From positions 496,001-560,000 of the forward strand of contig JAIXMF010000008.1 of the NCBI GenBank assembly GCA_025201365.1: DNA of 64,000 nt. The letters run 5' to 3'. Shown here piece after piece: positions 21,776 through 33,257 of this stretch; position 1 is the first letter of the stretch, and each line of letters begins with the position of its first letter. A program made the position numbers and the translations under genes. The notes beneath the pieces were generated by a model, which worked only from the letters and a program-made list of their open reading frames with translations, searched no databases and was not told where the DNA came from. The DNA comes from Syncephalis plumigaleata. Taxonomy: Eukaryota; Zoopagomycota; Zoopagomycetes; Zoopagales; Piptocephalidaceae.

Positions 21776-22864
21776 TTATGTCGATGTCGCTGTCTTCACC
21801 CATAGTTTGTGAGCACTAAGCATACCGGATAGTAAACCCGTTAACGCGGGCCAACCATCGGAGAACTGCCAATGGAATAGATCGTATGTGCAGAAACCGA
21901 GATCGCCGAGGAATTTACCACAAGAAATGCGTAGCCAGTATTGCTTATCGTAGAGGACCGCTAAAGCTTTCTCGGCCACTTGCAATGACTGCATTCCATG
22001 CTCGTATTCCGTGGGATCTTTTCGTAATCGATCAACGATCAGTTGCTGTACCTTGATCTTACGCTTTAGTGCAAGCTGATCCATGGCATTGCCGTACAAG
22101 TCGAGCCATATACCTAGGAACCAGCAGCGTAATGACCATATCTCGGATGGATCCTCCATCCATTTCGGTAGACAATTAATGCGACACAAGCAGTAAATAT
22201 CATCGAAGAAATCGTTTAGGAAACCGACCACAGGCGGTACACCATCCCACAACCATTTTGCAAATACGGTTGTGGGCATTGATTTAAGTGTCGATTTCGC
22301 TAACTGCTGATTACTCACCTGTCTCGATTGGATCGGTATGTTGACGAGCCAGTCGAGAATCTCCTCGTAAGGCTCCAACCAATGGCCAAGTCGAATGATC
22401 TTACGTGTTGTGCTGAACGCCTTGACTAGTGCCGATAGCCGTTGTCGGAATACTTTATCCCGAGGATTCTTAATGGCACGCCACAACAGTACTTTAAGCG
22501 AGTACTGAATTAGCTTCATAGTCTTGTCGCGTCCATCGGTTTGACGTACGAATCGCAAGTAAGTCGTTAGCAATGGTAAACCTGCCGCTTTAACCATAGA
22601 ATTCGACGAAGATGCTGTTGTTGCTGTCGATTTGACAATAGCTAGTTTGTTGACTGCTACTGGATTGTCATTCGATAATGATGGTGATGATGAAGATGAT
22701 GATACAGCACCGTTTGCCGTAGTCATGGTGGTGGTATCGACACTAGTCAATGTAGTAACGATGTTATCCTTGTTATCCATTGTAAACTGACTCTGTATTG
22801 TTGTAGTTGTTGCTGTAGCGTATTCTTCCGCAGGCTGTTGCTGTCCCATAGTATCACGTTGCAC
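21776..22864 (-). CDS. PEX11: peroxisomal membrane biogenesis protein PEX11
   Basis: Single exon, 362 residues. About 95 N-terminal residues are Thr/Ser/Asn-rich and disordered. The PEX11 domain begins at LPLLTTYLRFVRQTDGRDK, with TMKLIQYSLKVLLWRAI (the amphipathic helix that bends peroxisomal membranes) and LVKAFSTTRKIIRLGHWLEP, then VVGFLNDFFDDIYCLCRI, a hydrophobic WSLRCWFLGIWLDLYGNA and the closing DLFHWQFSDGWPALTGLLSG. PEX11 family proteins elongate peroxisomes before Dnm1/Fis1-dependent fission. The N-terminal extension is longer than in typical PEX11 (about 230-260 residues); a later in-frame Met at MVKAAGLPLLTTYLRF could be the start of a shorter form. Confidence 0.88.
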   Translation of the reverse strand: MQRDTMGQQQPAEEYATATTTTIQSQFTMDNKDNIVTTLTSVDTTTMTTANGAVSSSSSSPSLSNDNPVAVNKLAIVKSTATTASSSNSMVKAAGLPLLTTYLRFVRQTDGRDKTMKLIQYSLKVLLWRAIKNPRDKVFRQRLSALVKAFSTTRKIIRLGHWLEPYEEILDWLVNIPIQSRQVSNQQLAKSTLKSMPTTVFAKWLWDGVPPVVGFLNDFFDDIYCLCRINCLPKWMEDPSEIWSLRCWFLGIWLDLYGNAMDQLALKRKIKVQQLIVDRLRKDPTEYEHGMQSLQVAEKALAVLYDKQYWLRISCGKFLGDLGFCTYDLFHWQFSDGWPALTGLLSGMLSAHKLWVKTATST

Positions 22865-23199
22865 AGCGGCGATATAACTAAGAAGAAGAGATGCGAAGCT
22901 GATGAGTAGGAATAAAAAGGCTTATTCTTTCTAAAATACTGATAGAAGTAGGTAGTAGCTGTTGTAATGGTATTTTATTCAATACAACAAATAATGCAGG
23001 AGAAGAAAGATAGAAGGAAAGAAGGCAAGGAGCTTGAACGAGTGAGCAGTATCGCCACGTGGTGATAGAAAGATACAGTGTTTTTCCATCCAATTTGCGC
23101 ATTTATCCTTTAACATTTGCAGTTTATTAATAAATAGATTAGCACAATTGTTAACACCATTATTACCATAGATATGCCAATTAACATAGCATGACAATA

Positions 23200-24450
23200 A
23201 TAACAATTCAGTATTCAGTAATGGATCATTTATTGATAGCGATAACTATCATCATCAATTCTATAAGGTAGATGATACAAGTGTACTAGTATAGTTGGAT
23301 ATTGCCATGTCACGTACTTACAAGTAGTAATAAACTAGTATGATAGATAAATTATGATGATAATGCTTACGGTTAATTGCATAGAGAGCAACGAGTGAAC
23401 AAATAGAATACACGATAAACAATGTAATAAACAAGTAGCAGTTAGTAGAATGACTGACTTGTCACGAACGAGCAAGGAATGAACAAGGAAGGGCACATGA
23501 ACACGTATGTCAGTTTATTTGGAGAAGCAGTGTATGCTTGTAGGTAAATAGAGTATGTAGCTAGCAGTAAACAAATGAAAATACAAATAAAAGCATGACG
23601 TATTGGTGGCATACAAACAGTTGACGGAAAAGAGTGGTAAAAGTAAAGGGTACATATTACAACGAGAGCAGTGAACGCTTAAACATTGATAAATAAGCAG
23701 GACAGTGATAGAAAACAAAGGACTAGAACGAACAATAAACAAGGCTTATTGGTATAGTAATAATAACGACAGATGAGCATGTAGATAGGATAGAAGAAGA
23801 GGAAGAGAACAAAGAGACAAATAAAAGTCATAGATATAGTATGGCAGAATAGCTGCTATTGGGAATGTGTATGTGAAAGTGAAAGAGGAAGTAGGAGGAA
23901 TACGAATGACACGAAGACGCGTATTACTGAGAAAGAGAATGGAATAACTAGCATATAGTTAAGAGGAAGTAGACGCGTGTTGCTAAAGAGAGAAAAGGAA
24001 AATAAAAGAAAAGAAACAACTAGAATGCAGTTGACACAAAGAAGTGTGTTACTGAATGACAAGGGAAGTGAGGTTAGTACGAAGAAGACAGCATTAGTAA
24101 AGAGAGAGAAAGAAAGATGTTTTTATTGACTAATAAAGAAAATTAAGAGTTTATACATCAGTCGATAATGAGGAATGGAAATATATTAGAATTGGTAACG
24201 AAGTAAAGGAGGAGGAAAGAATGTAGGTAATGAAGTAAAGGGAAAGGGAAAGAGAAGCAGCAATGAAATGAATACTTGGAGTGGATTGATAGACCATTAA
24301 TCAAGTGTTAACAAATAGATAAGGAGAAGTTGCTAATGGAGGCATTAATAGAATGCAAATGAATATATTAACACCCATTACAAGACTCTGTTCATTTATT
24401 AATAACGAATATATTTAATAAAGTGTTAACAAGATTACTAATGCTTACTG
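23200..24450. other. purine-rich non-coding part of the Fanzor element
   Basis: About 1.25 kb of degenerate GAGTGAATAGAG/GAAAGAGAAG-type sequence without a supported gene, ending in TTAACA/TTAATAA-rich DNA (24290-24440). A block of the same look lies at 20.45-21.17 kb on the other side of PEX11. Confidence 0.5.
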
Positions 24451-24634
24451 ATTGCTGCGTTCTAAGCGGCGTTATACCATTGCTACAATGACACTAGATG
24501 ATACGAGTCTTACTGTGTTGCGCTGTAAATGATACTACTTACCATAATAGATTCACCCTTCCTGTATGTGTCTGCACGAGCGTTTCACGCCTACGTCATC
24601 AGGTCCGCGCAGTTAGTACTACCAACGTGCCACG

Positions 24635-24642
24635 TATATAAA
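24635..24642 (+). promoter_or_regulatory. TATA box of the Fanzor gene
   Basis: TATATAAA lies 107 bp upstream of the chosen start at 24749, preceded by a GC-richer stretch (CCGCGCAG, CACGTA) and followed by an AT-rich leader. Position and sequence fit a core promoter; not otherwise tested. Confidence 0.45.
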
Positions 24643-24748
24643 GAAGCGTCTATACTACAATAAAATAAAAGATTAATTAACCCTTCATATTGTAACTGTG
24701 CTCGTTTTAACATACTGCTATTGCATTAAATACTACCCCATTTTATCC

Positions 24749-27007
24749 ATGGCGTCACAGCCAGGCACTCATGGCTCGTCTACTTCTGCCGACAATGAAC
24801 GAGTTCTGGCTGTGAAGTCTTCGCTTTCTGGCATTGGTTGGAAGAAGCATCACAATGAGTTGCGCGATTTTGTAAATATCGTACATACTACGACCTTCCA
24901 CGCCTATTCGCTCCTAAAGTACATTTTCCTTAAACAGCAGCATAATCGGCACTTTGACATGGAGAGGTATATCCGTGTAGACTTTTTCAAAGAAGTATGG
25001 CTCTCCTTAATCAAGCCCAAAAAAGCACACGAGCCTCAAGAGAAAACAGGTCGATATCGCGCGTTCCTCGACGACCATGTTAGAGCTTACCTTCGTATTA
25101 CTGGCTATAAAAAGCCAGAGTTGGCCTATGCTCATCAATCAGCTACTTACGAGGCAAGGAAGATGTACGTCGCTTACACCAACAACGTCCGATTGCGTTT
25201 TGGTGATCATCTTCGACGCGCTATTAACGAGCATTTCAAGGTTAAGAAGAAGTTAAAGGATATGAGGGATGGATTGCCCAAGGGCGTAGCTGCTGATGTG
25301 ATTCGCGCGAGAACCAATAAAATCACTGAGCCAGCAAAAAAGTTCAAGCTAGCGATGGTACAGCGAGACGGGCCTAAAAGGTTGGCTGGTGAGGGTCGCA
25401 TGTTTGCTGGAGCATACAACAAATTCAAAGGTGTTTTAAATGCTTACGGTAAAGATTACAAATTTGGTACAAACGGCATTTACTACGACTGTAAACAACA
25501 CCCGGTAAAGCACTTTAAGGCGTTCCTTGAACTTGCGCGTCTGTTTAAGAAGCTCGAGTTAAAGCCTTTCAACTGCTTTCCCTTGCGCCGATCCTTCTCG
25601 CCGTGCTACGTCCATATCGACACAGTTATTCTTTGCCACAACATATTAGGACGCAGTTATGAGGATAAGAAGACTGAGCAGCAGAAGGAAGCGGAGAAGA
25701 AGTGGACCGATGAAGAGAGGAAGGAAGCCCTTAAGAAGAAAAAGAAGAAACATTGGGGAGAAGTCGTGGAGCTCAATCGAAGGGTATTCAGAGATCAAAA
25801 GGATGGTGAGCTCGAGTTTTCTGGCTCGATTGAGACCGATGGCGTTGGTGTCACGGTCCTCAAAAAGGGCATCGAGAAGGTCACCGAGGAAGGGGGAGCG
25901 AAATCAGCAAAGGATCCCTTCCCGTATATCAGTAAATTGGATGCTGAGGATCACAAGGCAATCAACGGCAAATGCGTGGCGGTGGACCCGGGAAGAAGGA
26001 ACTTACTGTTTTGTGTACACGAAAACTCGACAGTGGAAGAGAAGCGCAAATATCGGTACACGAAACTACATCAAGACAAGATGCGGAGGACGAAGAAATA
26101 CCGCAAGATTCGCGATGACTGCAAGGAGGGGAATTTGGCGGTGCAGCAGGCCGAGGTGGCTCTTTCGGAAACCAAGGGCAACACTTTATCTCTACAGGAA
26201 TATAAGGAATATCTGGAACGCCGATCACAGCACTCGGAGGTCCTTACTAACTTCTACAGAGATACTCTCACCCTCCCCTCCGACCATTCTGCCCAACATC
26301 CTCTCTTCAGGAAGCTGAAACTCTCAGCCTACATCAGCAAGCAACAAAGTGATCAAAAGCTGATTGATGACTTAAGGGAGAAGTTCGATGGGGATGCAGC
26401 ATTTGTGATGGGGAACTGGTCCGCTCCTCACACCAAATACCACGAGCCCATACGTGGTATTGGCTTTAGAAGGCTTTTAAAACGACATGGGTTTAAAGTC
26501 TTTCTAATCGACGAGCACAAGACCAGCAAGTGCTGCCCAGCCTGCAACAATCCCACCCTCGAGAAATTCAAGAAGGTCCCAAATCCTCGACTCAAGAAAC
26601 GCAAAGACAGCCATAGAATTATCTGTCATGGTCTTTTAAGGTAAGTACAATTTATTACACTTTGCTATTTATTAAATATATTAATTAATTATTTTATTAG
26701 ATGCACACATCAAACTTGTAATAAAGCCATGAAAGATATAAAGGCTAAGAAGGAGCGAGAGGGCAAGCTGGAGGTGGATTATAAAGAGGATCCGGAATTT
26801 AACAGATACGATCATCGTTTATGGAATCGGGATATGGCTGCATGTCTGAATTTTATTCAGATTATTCGCAGTGTTCGTAAGGACAAGGGTATTCCAACAC
26901 AATTCCATCGAGGTGCCGTTTCTCCTCCTGATCCTAGCACGTCCGCAAAGCATTCACTAAATGAAGATCAAGATCAAGAGGGATCTAAACAACAAATAAC
27001 AAATTAA
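24749..27007 (+). CDS. Fanzor (eukaryotic TnpB-like RNA-guided nuclease)
   Basis: Two exons, 24749-26640 and 26701-27007 (60 nt intron, GTAAGT...ATTAG), 732 residues. The RuvC-like core is complete: KCVAVDPGRRNLLF with Asp413, FLIDEHKTSKCCPAC with Glu589, and WNRDMAACLNF with Asp675. The zinc ribbon has CCPAC in exon 1 and CTHQTC (Cys632, Cys637) in exon 2, so the intron splits the finger. The E-x-x-T-S-x-x-C-x-x-C arrangement, with the Glu next to the zinc ribbon, is the rearranged pattern known for Fanzors. The N-terminal half is a basic helical region (RAINEHFKVKKKLKDM) with a long KKKKKK-rich loop. Fanzors are RNA-guided DNA nucleases carried by eukaryotic transposons; the guide RNA usually comes from the element's own end. 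The start MASQPGTH is chosen for its CCATGG context; an upstream in-frame ATG (24698) adds a hydrophobic stretch. All catalytic residues present, no break. Confidence 0.93.
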
Positions 27008-27130
27008 CCCGGTTGTATCGTCAACCGTCCTAGTCTTTCCCCAAAGGGAGAGGGGCTGGGAAACAGAATACGGGGGTACTTGTACTTGTAAGTGTTAACT
27101 ATTATTTATTCGTAAAAACAGAAGGCTAAC
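27008..27130 (+). ncRNA. candidate guide-RNA (fRNA/omegaRNA) scaffold
   Basis: The 123 nt between the Fanzor stop and the right TIR are far more structured than the surroundings: a perfect CGGTTG/CAACCG hairpin (27010-27027) and then a roughly 13 bp G-C-rich hairpin (27029-27060) with loop CAAAG. TnpB and Fanzor guide RNAs are known to be made from this position, reading into the element end. This is inference from place and fold; no RNA evidence. Confidence 0.4.
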
Positions 27131-27151
27131 TGCGCAAATTGGATGGAAAAA

Positions 27152-27478
27152 GCCTGTAAAAAGTGCGATCTCAAGGATGGAAATGGTAGTATACGAGGTT
27201 TCTACTAGACTACCGCATTCTCGTCTAAATACAACGGTATCTATACAGTTGATAGGATAATCAGCAAGGACAGTCTTATGTATCATACATAATAGATACT
27301 ATAATAAACCAAGTATAACAGCATATTTGTAATATATAGCAATCTATAGTAATCATATCATATCGTGGACACAAGAGTGAGCACTTTGTATTATAAAAAG
27401 TCGATATTTTATAATCGTATTGTTAGTGTTTACATTCTTACTTTTTTCTCTCCTCATTCCTTTGATTCACTTGTATTT
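27152..27478. other. intergenic, promoter side of NIP30 homologue
   Basis: AT-rich sequence with a TTTTTTCTCTCC pyrimidine tract before the start codon at 27479. No gene. Confidence 0.5.
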
Positions 27479-28530
27479 ATGGATAATAATCTACCAATTA
27501 AACGTAGTTTCGTGTCTCAGGACACTATCGATGAGCAGCGTCGTGCTCGCGAGGAGGAATGGCGTAAAGCACACGCTAAAGAAGGAGAAGGTAAAGAGAG
27601 AGATATATGTGCGGTATACACGAACATAACATGGAATGTCCTACTTTTATTCACCAACAACTAACTCTTGTATGTATACTAACAACGCGGTATTTATACT
27701 CGTGATATAGTACCACCTATTGAGGAGGCACCCTATGATCCACGTCCATTATATGAGAAACTACAGGAACAACGACAAAAGAAAGAGGATGCCTTTCAAG
27801 AGGCAACACGTCTAGGTAAATAACATTGACTGAAATACTAAGGATACCGCTAATACTACAACTGCTATTACTGTTATTGTCGTCTATAGCCAATCTAGTT
27901 CATCGTTTAGACGATGATGAAATTGATTTCCTACAGTCTATCCGTTCAGAGGAGAAAGCACGCGAGCAAGATAAACAGAATAAGGAGAAAATGGAGTTGG
28001 ACGCATTTCGAAGGTAAGCAATTGTCCATTGTAAATAGTAGTAATAGAATGATTGCTTACATTGTATATATATATATATATATATAAATGGACATACATG
28101 TTGATGTATCTAAAGAGCACAAGCAGTAGCGGCAGAATCATTAGGACCACCATCTATTACTGCTGGATATGATGTTAAAGAGAAAGCAAGTGTATTAGAC
28201 GGGACAACATTAGTAAAATCGAATAATGAACCTGGTTCATCATCAACATCAACATCAACATCTTCTACTTCCACTAGTAATAGTAGTAACAAATCAAGAA
28301 AAACATCTACTGATAAACAACGACAATTGTTAAGTAAGGTCATTGTAAGGAAACGACCATTATCTACGGTAGATTCAGACACATCTAGTAAGAATACAAC
28401 TGAACCACCCACTAAACAAATAAAACAGACAACAACAAAAGAAGAAACAGCAGTAAAATCAAAACCTACATTACCGTCATTAGTAGCTTATAGCGATGAT
28501 GATGACAGCGATGATGATAGCGATAATTAA
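27479..28530 (+). CDS. FAM192A/PSME3IP1 (NIP30) homologue
   Basis: Four exons (27479-27590, 27711-27815, 27890-28013, 28116-28530), 251 residues, all joins in frame. The N-terminal NIP30 domain is clear: RSFVSQDTIDEQRRAREEEW, PYDPRPLYEKLQEQRQKKED, then ANLVHRLDDDEIDFLQSI, which match the conserved FVSE...EEW, YDPRSLYERLQEQK and LDEDEVDFL motifs. The C-terminal half is disordered, Ser/Thr/Lys-rich, and ends YSDDDDSDDDSDN. In animals this family binds the proteasome activator PA28-gamma through a CK2-phosphorylated acidic tail; whether the fungal protein does so is unknown, but the acidic Ser-containing tail is kept. Convergent with the Cdc7-like gene, with 146 bp between stop codons. Confidence 0.88.
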
Positions 28531-28676
28531 TCATAAGCATAATAAAATAAAATATTATTAGTAAATGAAAGGGGAAATAAAGAGAGAGAGAAGACTCGAA
28601 TCATTGATACTGATACTGATACTACTACTGCCATGATTTGTTTATAATAGTATATGTATATGCGTATATGTGTATA

Positions 28677-30994
28677 TTAGTATCGATAGATGCCATAAGT
28701 ATCATCAAGGTCATCGTCACTCCAGTAGTTGTTTCTACTACTGAAAGTCATGGCACAAGTGCGATGATAACGTGCCATACGTCTCGCTTCTTGATAGGGT
28801 GCCAATTCAGTGCCTACGAACTCGCTCGTCTTAGCATTGATAAAACTAGAGTCGAGCGCTTGCTTAGTCGTCCATCGAGTGATTGGATTAGGATCGAGTA
28901 GGCCGGCTGCCACCTCCATCGCTTGCCACACCACCTTGGGAATGGTCGTGTCGCGGAACGGGTTATTAAGCGAATTGATCAGTTCCGTGCGTGATCGCTC
29001 CAACGTGTCTAGTGTGGCGATGGAACTGCCGAGACAACGCACGGACGAGCAGTCGTCGGGCAGATAAGGCACCAGTGCCAATGCGAATACGACACCAGCC
29101 GAGAAGAGATCGCATCGACGACCGTCACGTAACGCTTGCTGTTGCGGTTGTCGTCGACGATCATCGCACTCCTTCGCCGGAATGGAACCAACCGATCTTA
29201 TTAGTAGGATGTCAATCTCTTCGTCGTTATTTTGATATTCGTTCTTATCGGGCGATGGATGCATGCCCAATAGTTCGGGTGCAATGAATCCGGCAGTACC
29301 ACAGGCACGGATACATGAAGAGCAACCGGCTTGCGGTCCTGCCACCGGCACGTCACGAGCGAGACCGAAATCAATGAGTACCAAGTCGCCCGAGGCATCT
29401 TGAAGCATGTTGGCCGGATTGACATCGAGATGCACGAGACCACATTCGTGTATGTGTTTCAGCGCCGATAGCAATTGTTGTAGTAATCGGGCCAGATCAA
29501 CCAAATTGTGTTCGGCCCATTTGAGTGGACGCAAACGTGGAAACACGAATACACGACGACTTTGATCGTCGAGGAATGTGTCGATAAGCTGAACGACGTG
29601 TTCAACCCCAGATACTCGATTAAATGCCGCCAATTCACGAACTGCCAGATAGGTGTCGGCCACCGTCTTGAAGGTCACCGGTAAACAGTCGGCCGCTCGA
29701 ACGCCAAACTCGACCACAGATAGGGAGTTATCGAATTTACGACAACGATCGTTAACAAGATAACCAGTCTGGGTTTGACATGGATAGTGCTCGCATGGTG
29801 CATGATAGATGTAGTCAGGATGACGTTGACGATGCCTGACCATCAATTGCAACTGCTGCTTAGTAACTGACGTGGAGGTTGGAAAGTCATCCTCTTGTTC
29901 CATTGCTGCTGCTGTTGTTGTTGTTGTTGTTGCGGCAGTAGTTGGTGGTGGATTCCTTCGTATTACATCTACGATACAGTCCAACTCGTCGTCGTCAGGA
30001 TCATTGGCCGTCCTCGACGATCGTGAAGATAGTGAAGGCGATATGGAGTCTACACTGCCGGCACGTGCCAATTCTTCAATAAAAGATGGAGCAGTATCAC
30101 TAGTGCAATTGCTCTCAGTCTTGTATTGATCAGCAGCACTATTATTATTACTGTTCCGCTCGTTGTAGTCCTGTACCATATCATCCGCTAGTGCAGATAA
30201 CCTTTCACTGAACGCTCCATCGGTGGCTGTGTAAATGTGTGTGTGTGTGTTTGCTCATTAATAAACCAATGTATAACTATTATACAGCGTGTAATAGATT
30301 ACACGCCATCGTAAATGATATTATTCTTACCAGCATCTACCGATGCAAATCTCGCGCGTATCGGCGTACATGGTGTACTCTGCGACATGGATAGCTTGTT
30401 ACGCTTTCGTAATAGAGCATTCCTACTAAACTGTAGTTCAGCGAGTGCGTGCACCTGATCTACCATTTCCTCGTCGTCATTACTACTGTCCTCTTCGTCG
30501 TCCTCTTCATCGGCATCGATGTTATCTTCCTCCTCCGAATGGACAAGACGTATTGCATGATGCGTAGTATGACTAGCATATCGTGCATGGCTGGTGTTCA
30601 CAATACGATCATCGTAATTACCATTGGACGATGTGGCCGTATCAAGCTTCTGCTCTTTGGGAGGTGCCGTATCAAGTGGCGAGGCCGATCTTTTATGAAT
30701 CCACGAATCATCGGATGATAGACCGCTCAATGAGAATGATGCTCGATGACATGCTTTCGACGAGTATAAACGACCGTTGACGGGTAGTGTACGTACTGTA
30801 CGATTGACATGACGGCATGTACGTTGATCATAAACTGAGATACGATTGGCATTCATCGCGGATGGCTGTCGTCGTTGCTGATGTGGCTGTGGCGATGAAC
30901 TAAGTTGTTCACCCGATGCTAGCAGTACATCATCCTCGTCTTCACTTTCATGACGAGTATAAAAAGAGTAATGAAGGACTGGTGGTTGTGCCAT
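28677..30994 (-). CDS. Cdc7-like serine/threonine kinase
   Basis: Two exons on the minus strand, 30994-30331 and 30226-28677, giving 737 residues. The first 330 are disordered with acidic runs (ADEEDDEEDSSNDDEEM). The kinase domain has FGVRAADCLPVTFKTV (candidate beta-3 Lys), LLQQLLSALKHIHECGLVHL and DVNPANML (catalytic loop), LVLIDFGLARDV (DFG), an insert with clustered Cys (AGCSSCIRACGTAGFIAPEL: activation loop and APE), a long insert (DKNEYQNNDEEIDILL...) and SAGVVFALALVP. The GTxGFxAPE wording and the kinase inserts resemble Cdc7, the Dbf4-dependent kinase that fires replication origins. The HRD-x-K motif reads HLDVN: the catalytic-loop Lys is Asn, unusual for an active Ser/Thr kinase. 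Assignment to Cdc7 is moderate. Confidence 0.7.
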
Positions 30995-33257
30995 GATGAT
31001 GATGATGATAATGCTATTGTTGTTTTCGTTTTGACGTGTCTAACAAGAGTATTAGACTTATTAAATAGTTGCAAACTGAGTTGAATTGCTTAGATGTGCT
31101 ATAAAACAAAAATAGAACAATGAAACACAGCCCGCAGTTAGTAAGAGAAAAGAGGGAATGAAATCAATGATGCTGCTTATGTGAGATGGTGAGATGGTTA
31201 GGCGCAGTATTAGCAGTGACAAAAAGATCAGCTGTAATACGCGAATATGCTTGGTAGATCAAACTTTGGGTTGATCAGAAAAAAAAGACTGAATGGAGTA
31301 AATGTGCGTAACAACCAAGGAAAGGGTTAAATACAAGATAGATAAGAGTCGAAAGTAAAAAGACTATCGACTAAGAAGCAACAAGAAACAAGAGACGCTT
31401 AATAGGACGATTCAATGGCAAATAGGTGCCAGAGGAGATGAAGATGAAGATGAAGATGGAAAAAGACAACACGACTAAGCGTAGTCGTCGTAACATGCTA
31501 AGCAGGGATGCTTAATATACACGCTAGATGAATGATGAATCGCTGCTGCTATTCCATGTCAATGGCGTAATTATAGTTCATTCATTATCGCTGCTTGTTC
31601 GGAAGCATGTTCACAAGATAAGCTCCTGCATGCAGCTAACGCGGTAGCCCCCGAGATAAGATAGCTAACAAATACGGATAGACCGCGTGTATGTATGCAA
31701 TAGTTTGTGTATACGTTTGTGTATACAATAGATTGTTCAGGTGTACAACAGAATACTTACCACTAATGAATGGAATTACACACAAGTCTAGGATATGATG
31801 CAAATGAGTAATCAATGGAATGATGTTAACGAACACAACTATAATAGCTGATTGCCCGTCTAGTAATAAATTATTAACCACGACTATGAGATATTATGAC
31901 TATAATAGTCTTCTAAAAGGCAACTAAAGCAATGCAAAGACAATCATGGAATTGTGAATAGAGAAAGATAGCGAGATAGAGAGAAGAAAGGAAAGAGAGG
32001 ATAAGGAATGTGAGAAGAGGAAAGGGTAGTGCGCGTAACAACCACTAGTAATTACTACTGTTACTATTGCTGTTACAACACAAACAAGTACTCGTCGTCC
32101 TGATAACCGGCACGCTTGCCACTATAACAAGTGGAATCAGCGTGTATGCTGGTTGGTGGATGTGAATGCAGATAAAAGATGGATAAGGTAGGAGGGGAAT
32201 GAGAGGAGTGACTGCCTGTAATAAGCTAGTTTTAGTAGATCGGGCATATATCCTGGCTTATTTGCTGGGTATATCCATGTGTGTGTGTGTGTGCGTGTGT
32301 GTATGCAGTACAGCAAAGAAAAATGTCTTAATTTACCATTTGAATGGGAAAGAAAGGTGAAAAATCACCGCCACAAATAATAAAGGCGGCACTTGTATAA
32401 CACAACACAGATGGATATAGATGGATATAGATTGATAGATGGATAGATAGAAGGATAAAAGGAATCACCTCTATCTTCTCTAGCATTAAACGGCACGTGA
32501 ATGCCGAGCTGTAAAGTTGAATCAATCATATCATTGTGATAAGTAACAATGCCTCATTGTACATACACACATACATACACGCATACACACATACATACAC
32601 GCATTCAAGGCATCATGTCATCCATAATACAATGGTAGATATGTATGTGTAGTATATCAATCATGACAGGAATATGCAATAGAAGAAACATGTGCAAATG
32701 CTTTAACCATATGACTACTTACCACAAGCTTTACTTCTACTACTACTACTACTACTACTACTGGAATAGTACAATGTACACTGACTAAATAGCGAGGTAG
32801 CCGTAGATTGATGTGGCATATATTTCATAGTAGATATAGGATCACTGCTGAATAGACGATAGTTTATACACGTCCACACATATATAGATATAGATAGATC
32901 ACAATAAGGTTATAGTGTTATAGATTGTTTGGATGAGAACAGTTACAATCAATAACTAAATAGATATAAAAAAGAAGAAATAGAAGGAGACGTAGAAGAA
33001 AAGTGTAGCAGTCCTTTTTGACTATAGAAAGAATGGGTAAAGCGTATAAAAGCACAAGCAAGTAGGAAAGAATACTTGTAACAAACAGTAACTGAACAAT
33101 GGTTGTGATGTGTGTGTGAGTGAGTGATAGTTGTTAAAAATCACCGCCTCATGTCAATGGGTCTAGCTACACATTCTTATATAAACCCTGAAGAGTGAGA
33201 GGGAGACATCACCCCACTCATTACTCCGCTTTATCCATATAGAATTATCTTTATCTA
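30995..33257. other. 2.3 kb intergenic region
   Basis: Upstream of the Cdc7-like gene. Holds GTGTGT and TACATACACGCA microsatellites (32278-32300, 32566-32610) and a TACTAC run (32737-32762). Several isolated minus-strand donor-like ACTTACC sites (31757, 32720) and a TATATAAG on the minus strand (about 33183) hint at an undetected transcript, but I could not join any exons in a continuous frame. Confidence 0.45.

Larger units (their letters stand above)
23081..27151 (+). mobile_element. 4.07 kb DNA element with 21 bp TIRs carrying a Fanzor gene
   Basis: The left end 23081-23101 (TTTTTCCATCCAATTTGCGC + A) and the right end 27131-27151 are exact 21 bp inverted repeats. Between them lie 1.3 kb of purine-rich non-coding DNA, a promoter region, the two-exon Fanzor gene and a short structured tail. 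No transposase is visible, so movement would need a helper. Both sub-terminal regions reappear in the MITE at 17637-17767, which confirms the ends independently. I see no clear target-site duplication. Confidence 0.8.

Noticed and set aside
31740-32850. Minus-strand multi-exon gene starting near 32840 (MKYMPHQSTATSLF...)
   Set aside because: One open exon with a Ser run and a good donor can be drawn, but the next acceptor leads to a stop in the required phase, and further exons could not be joined.
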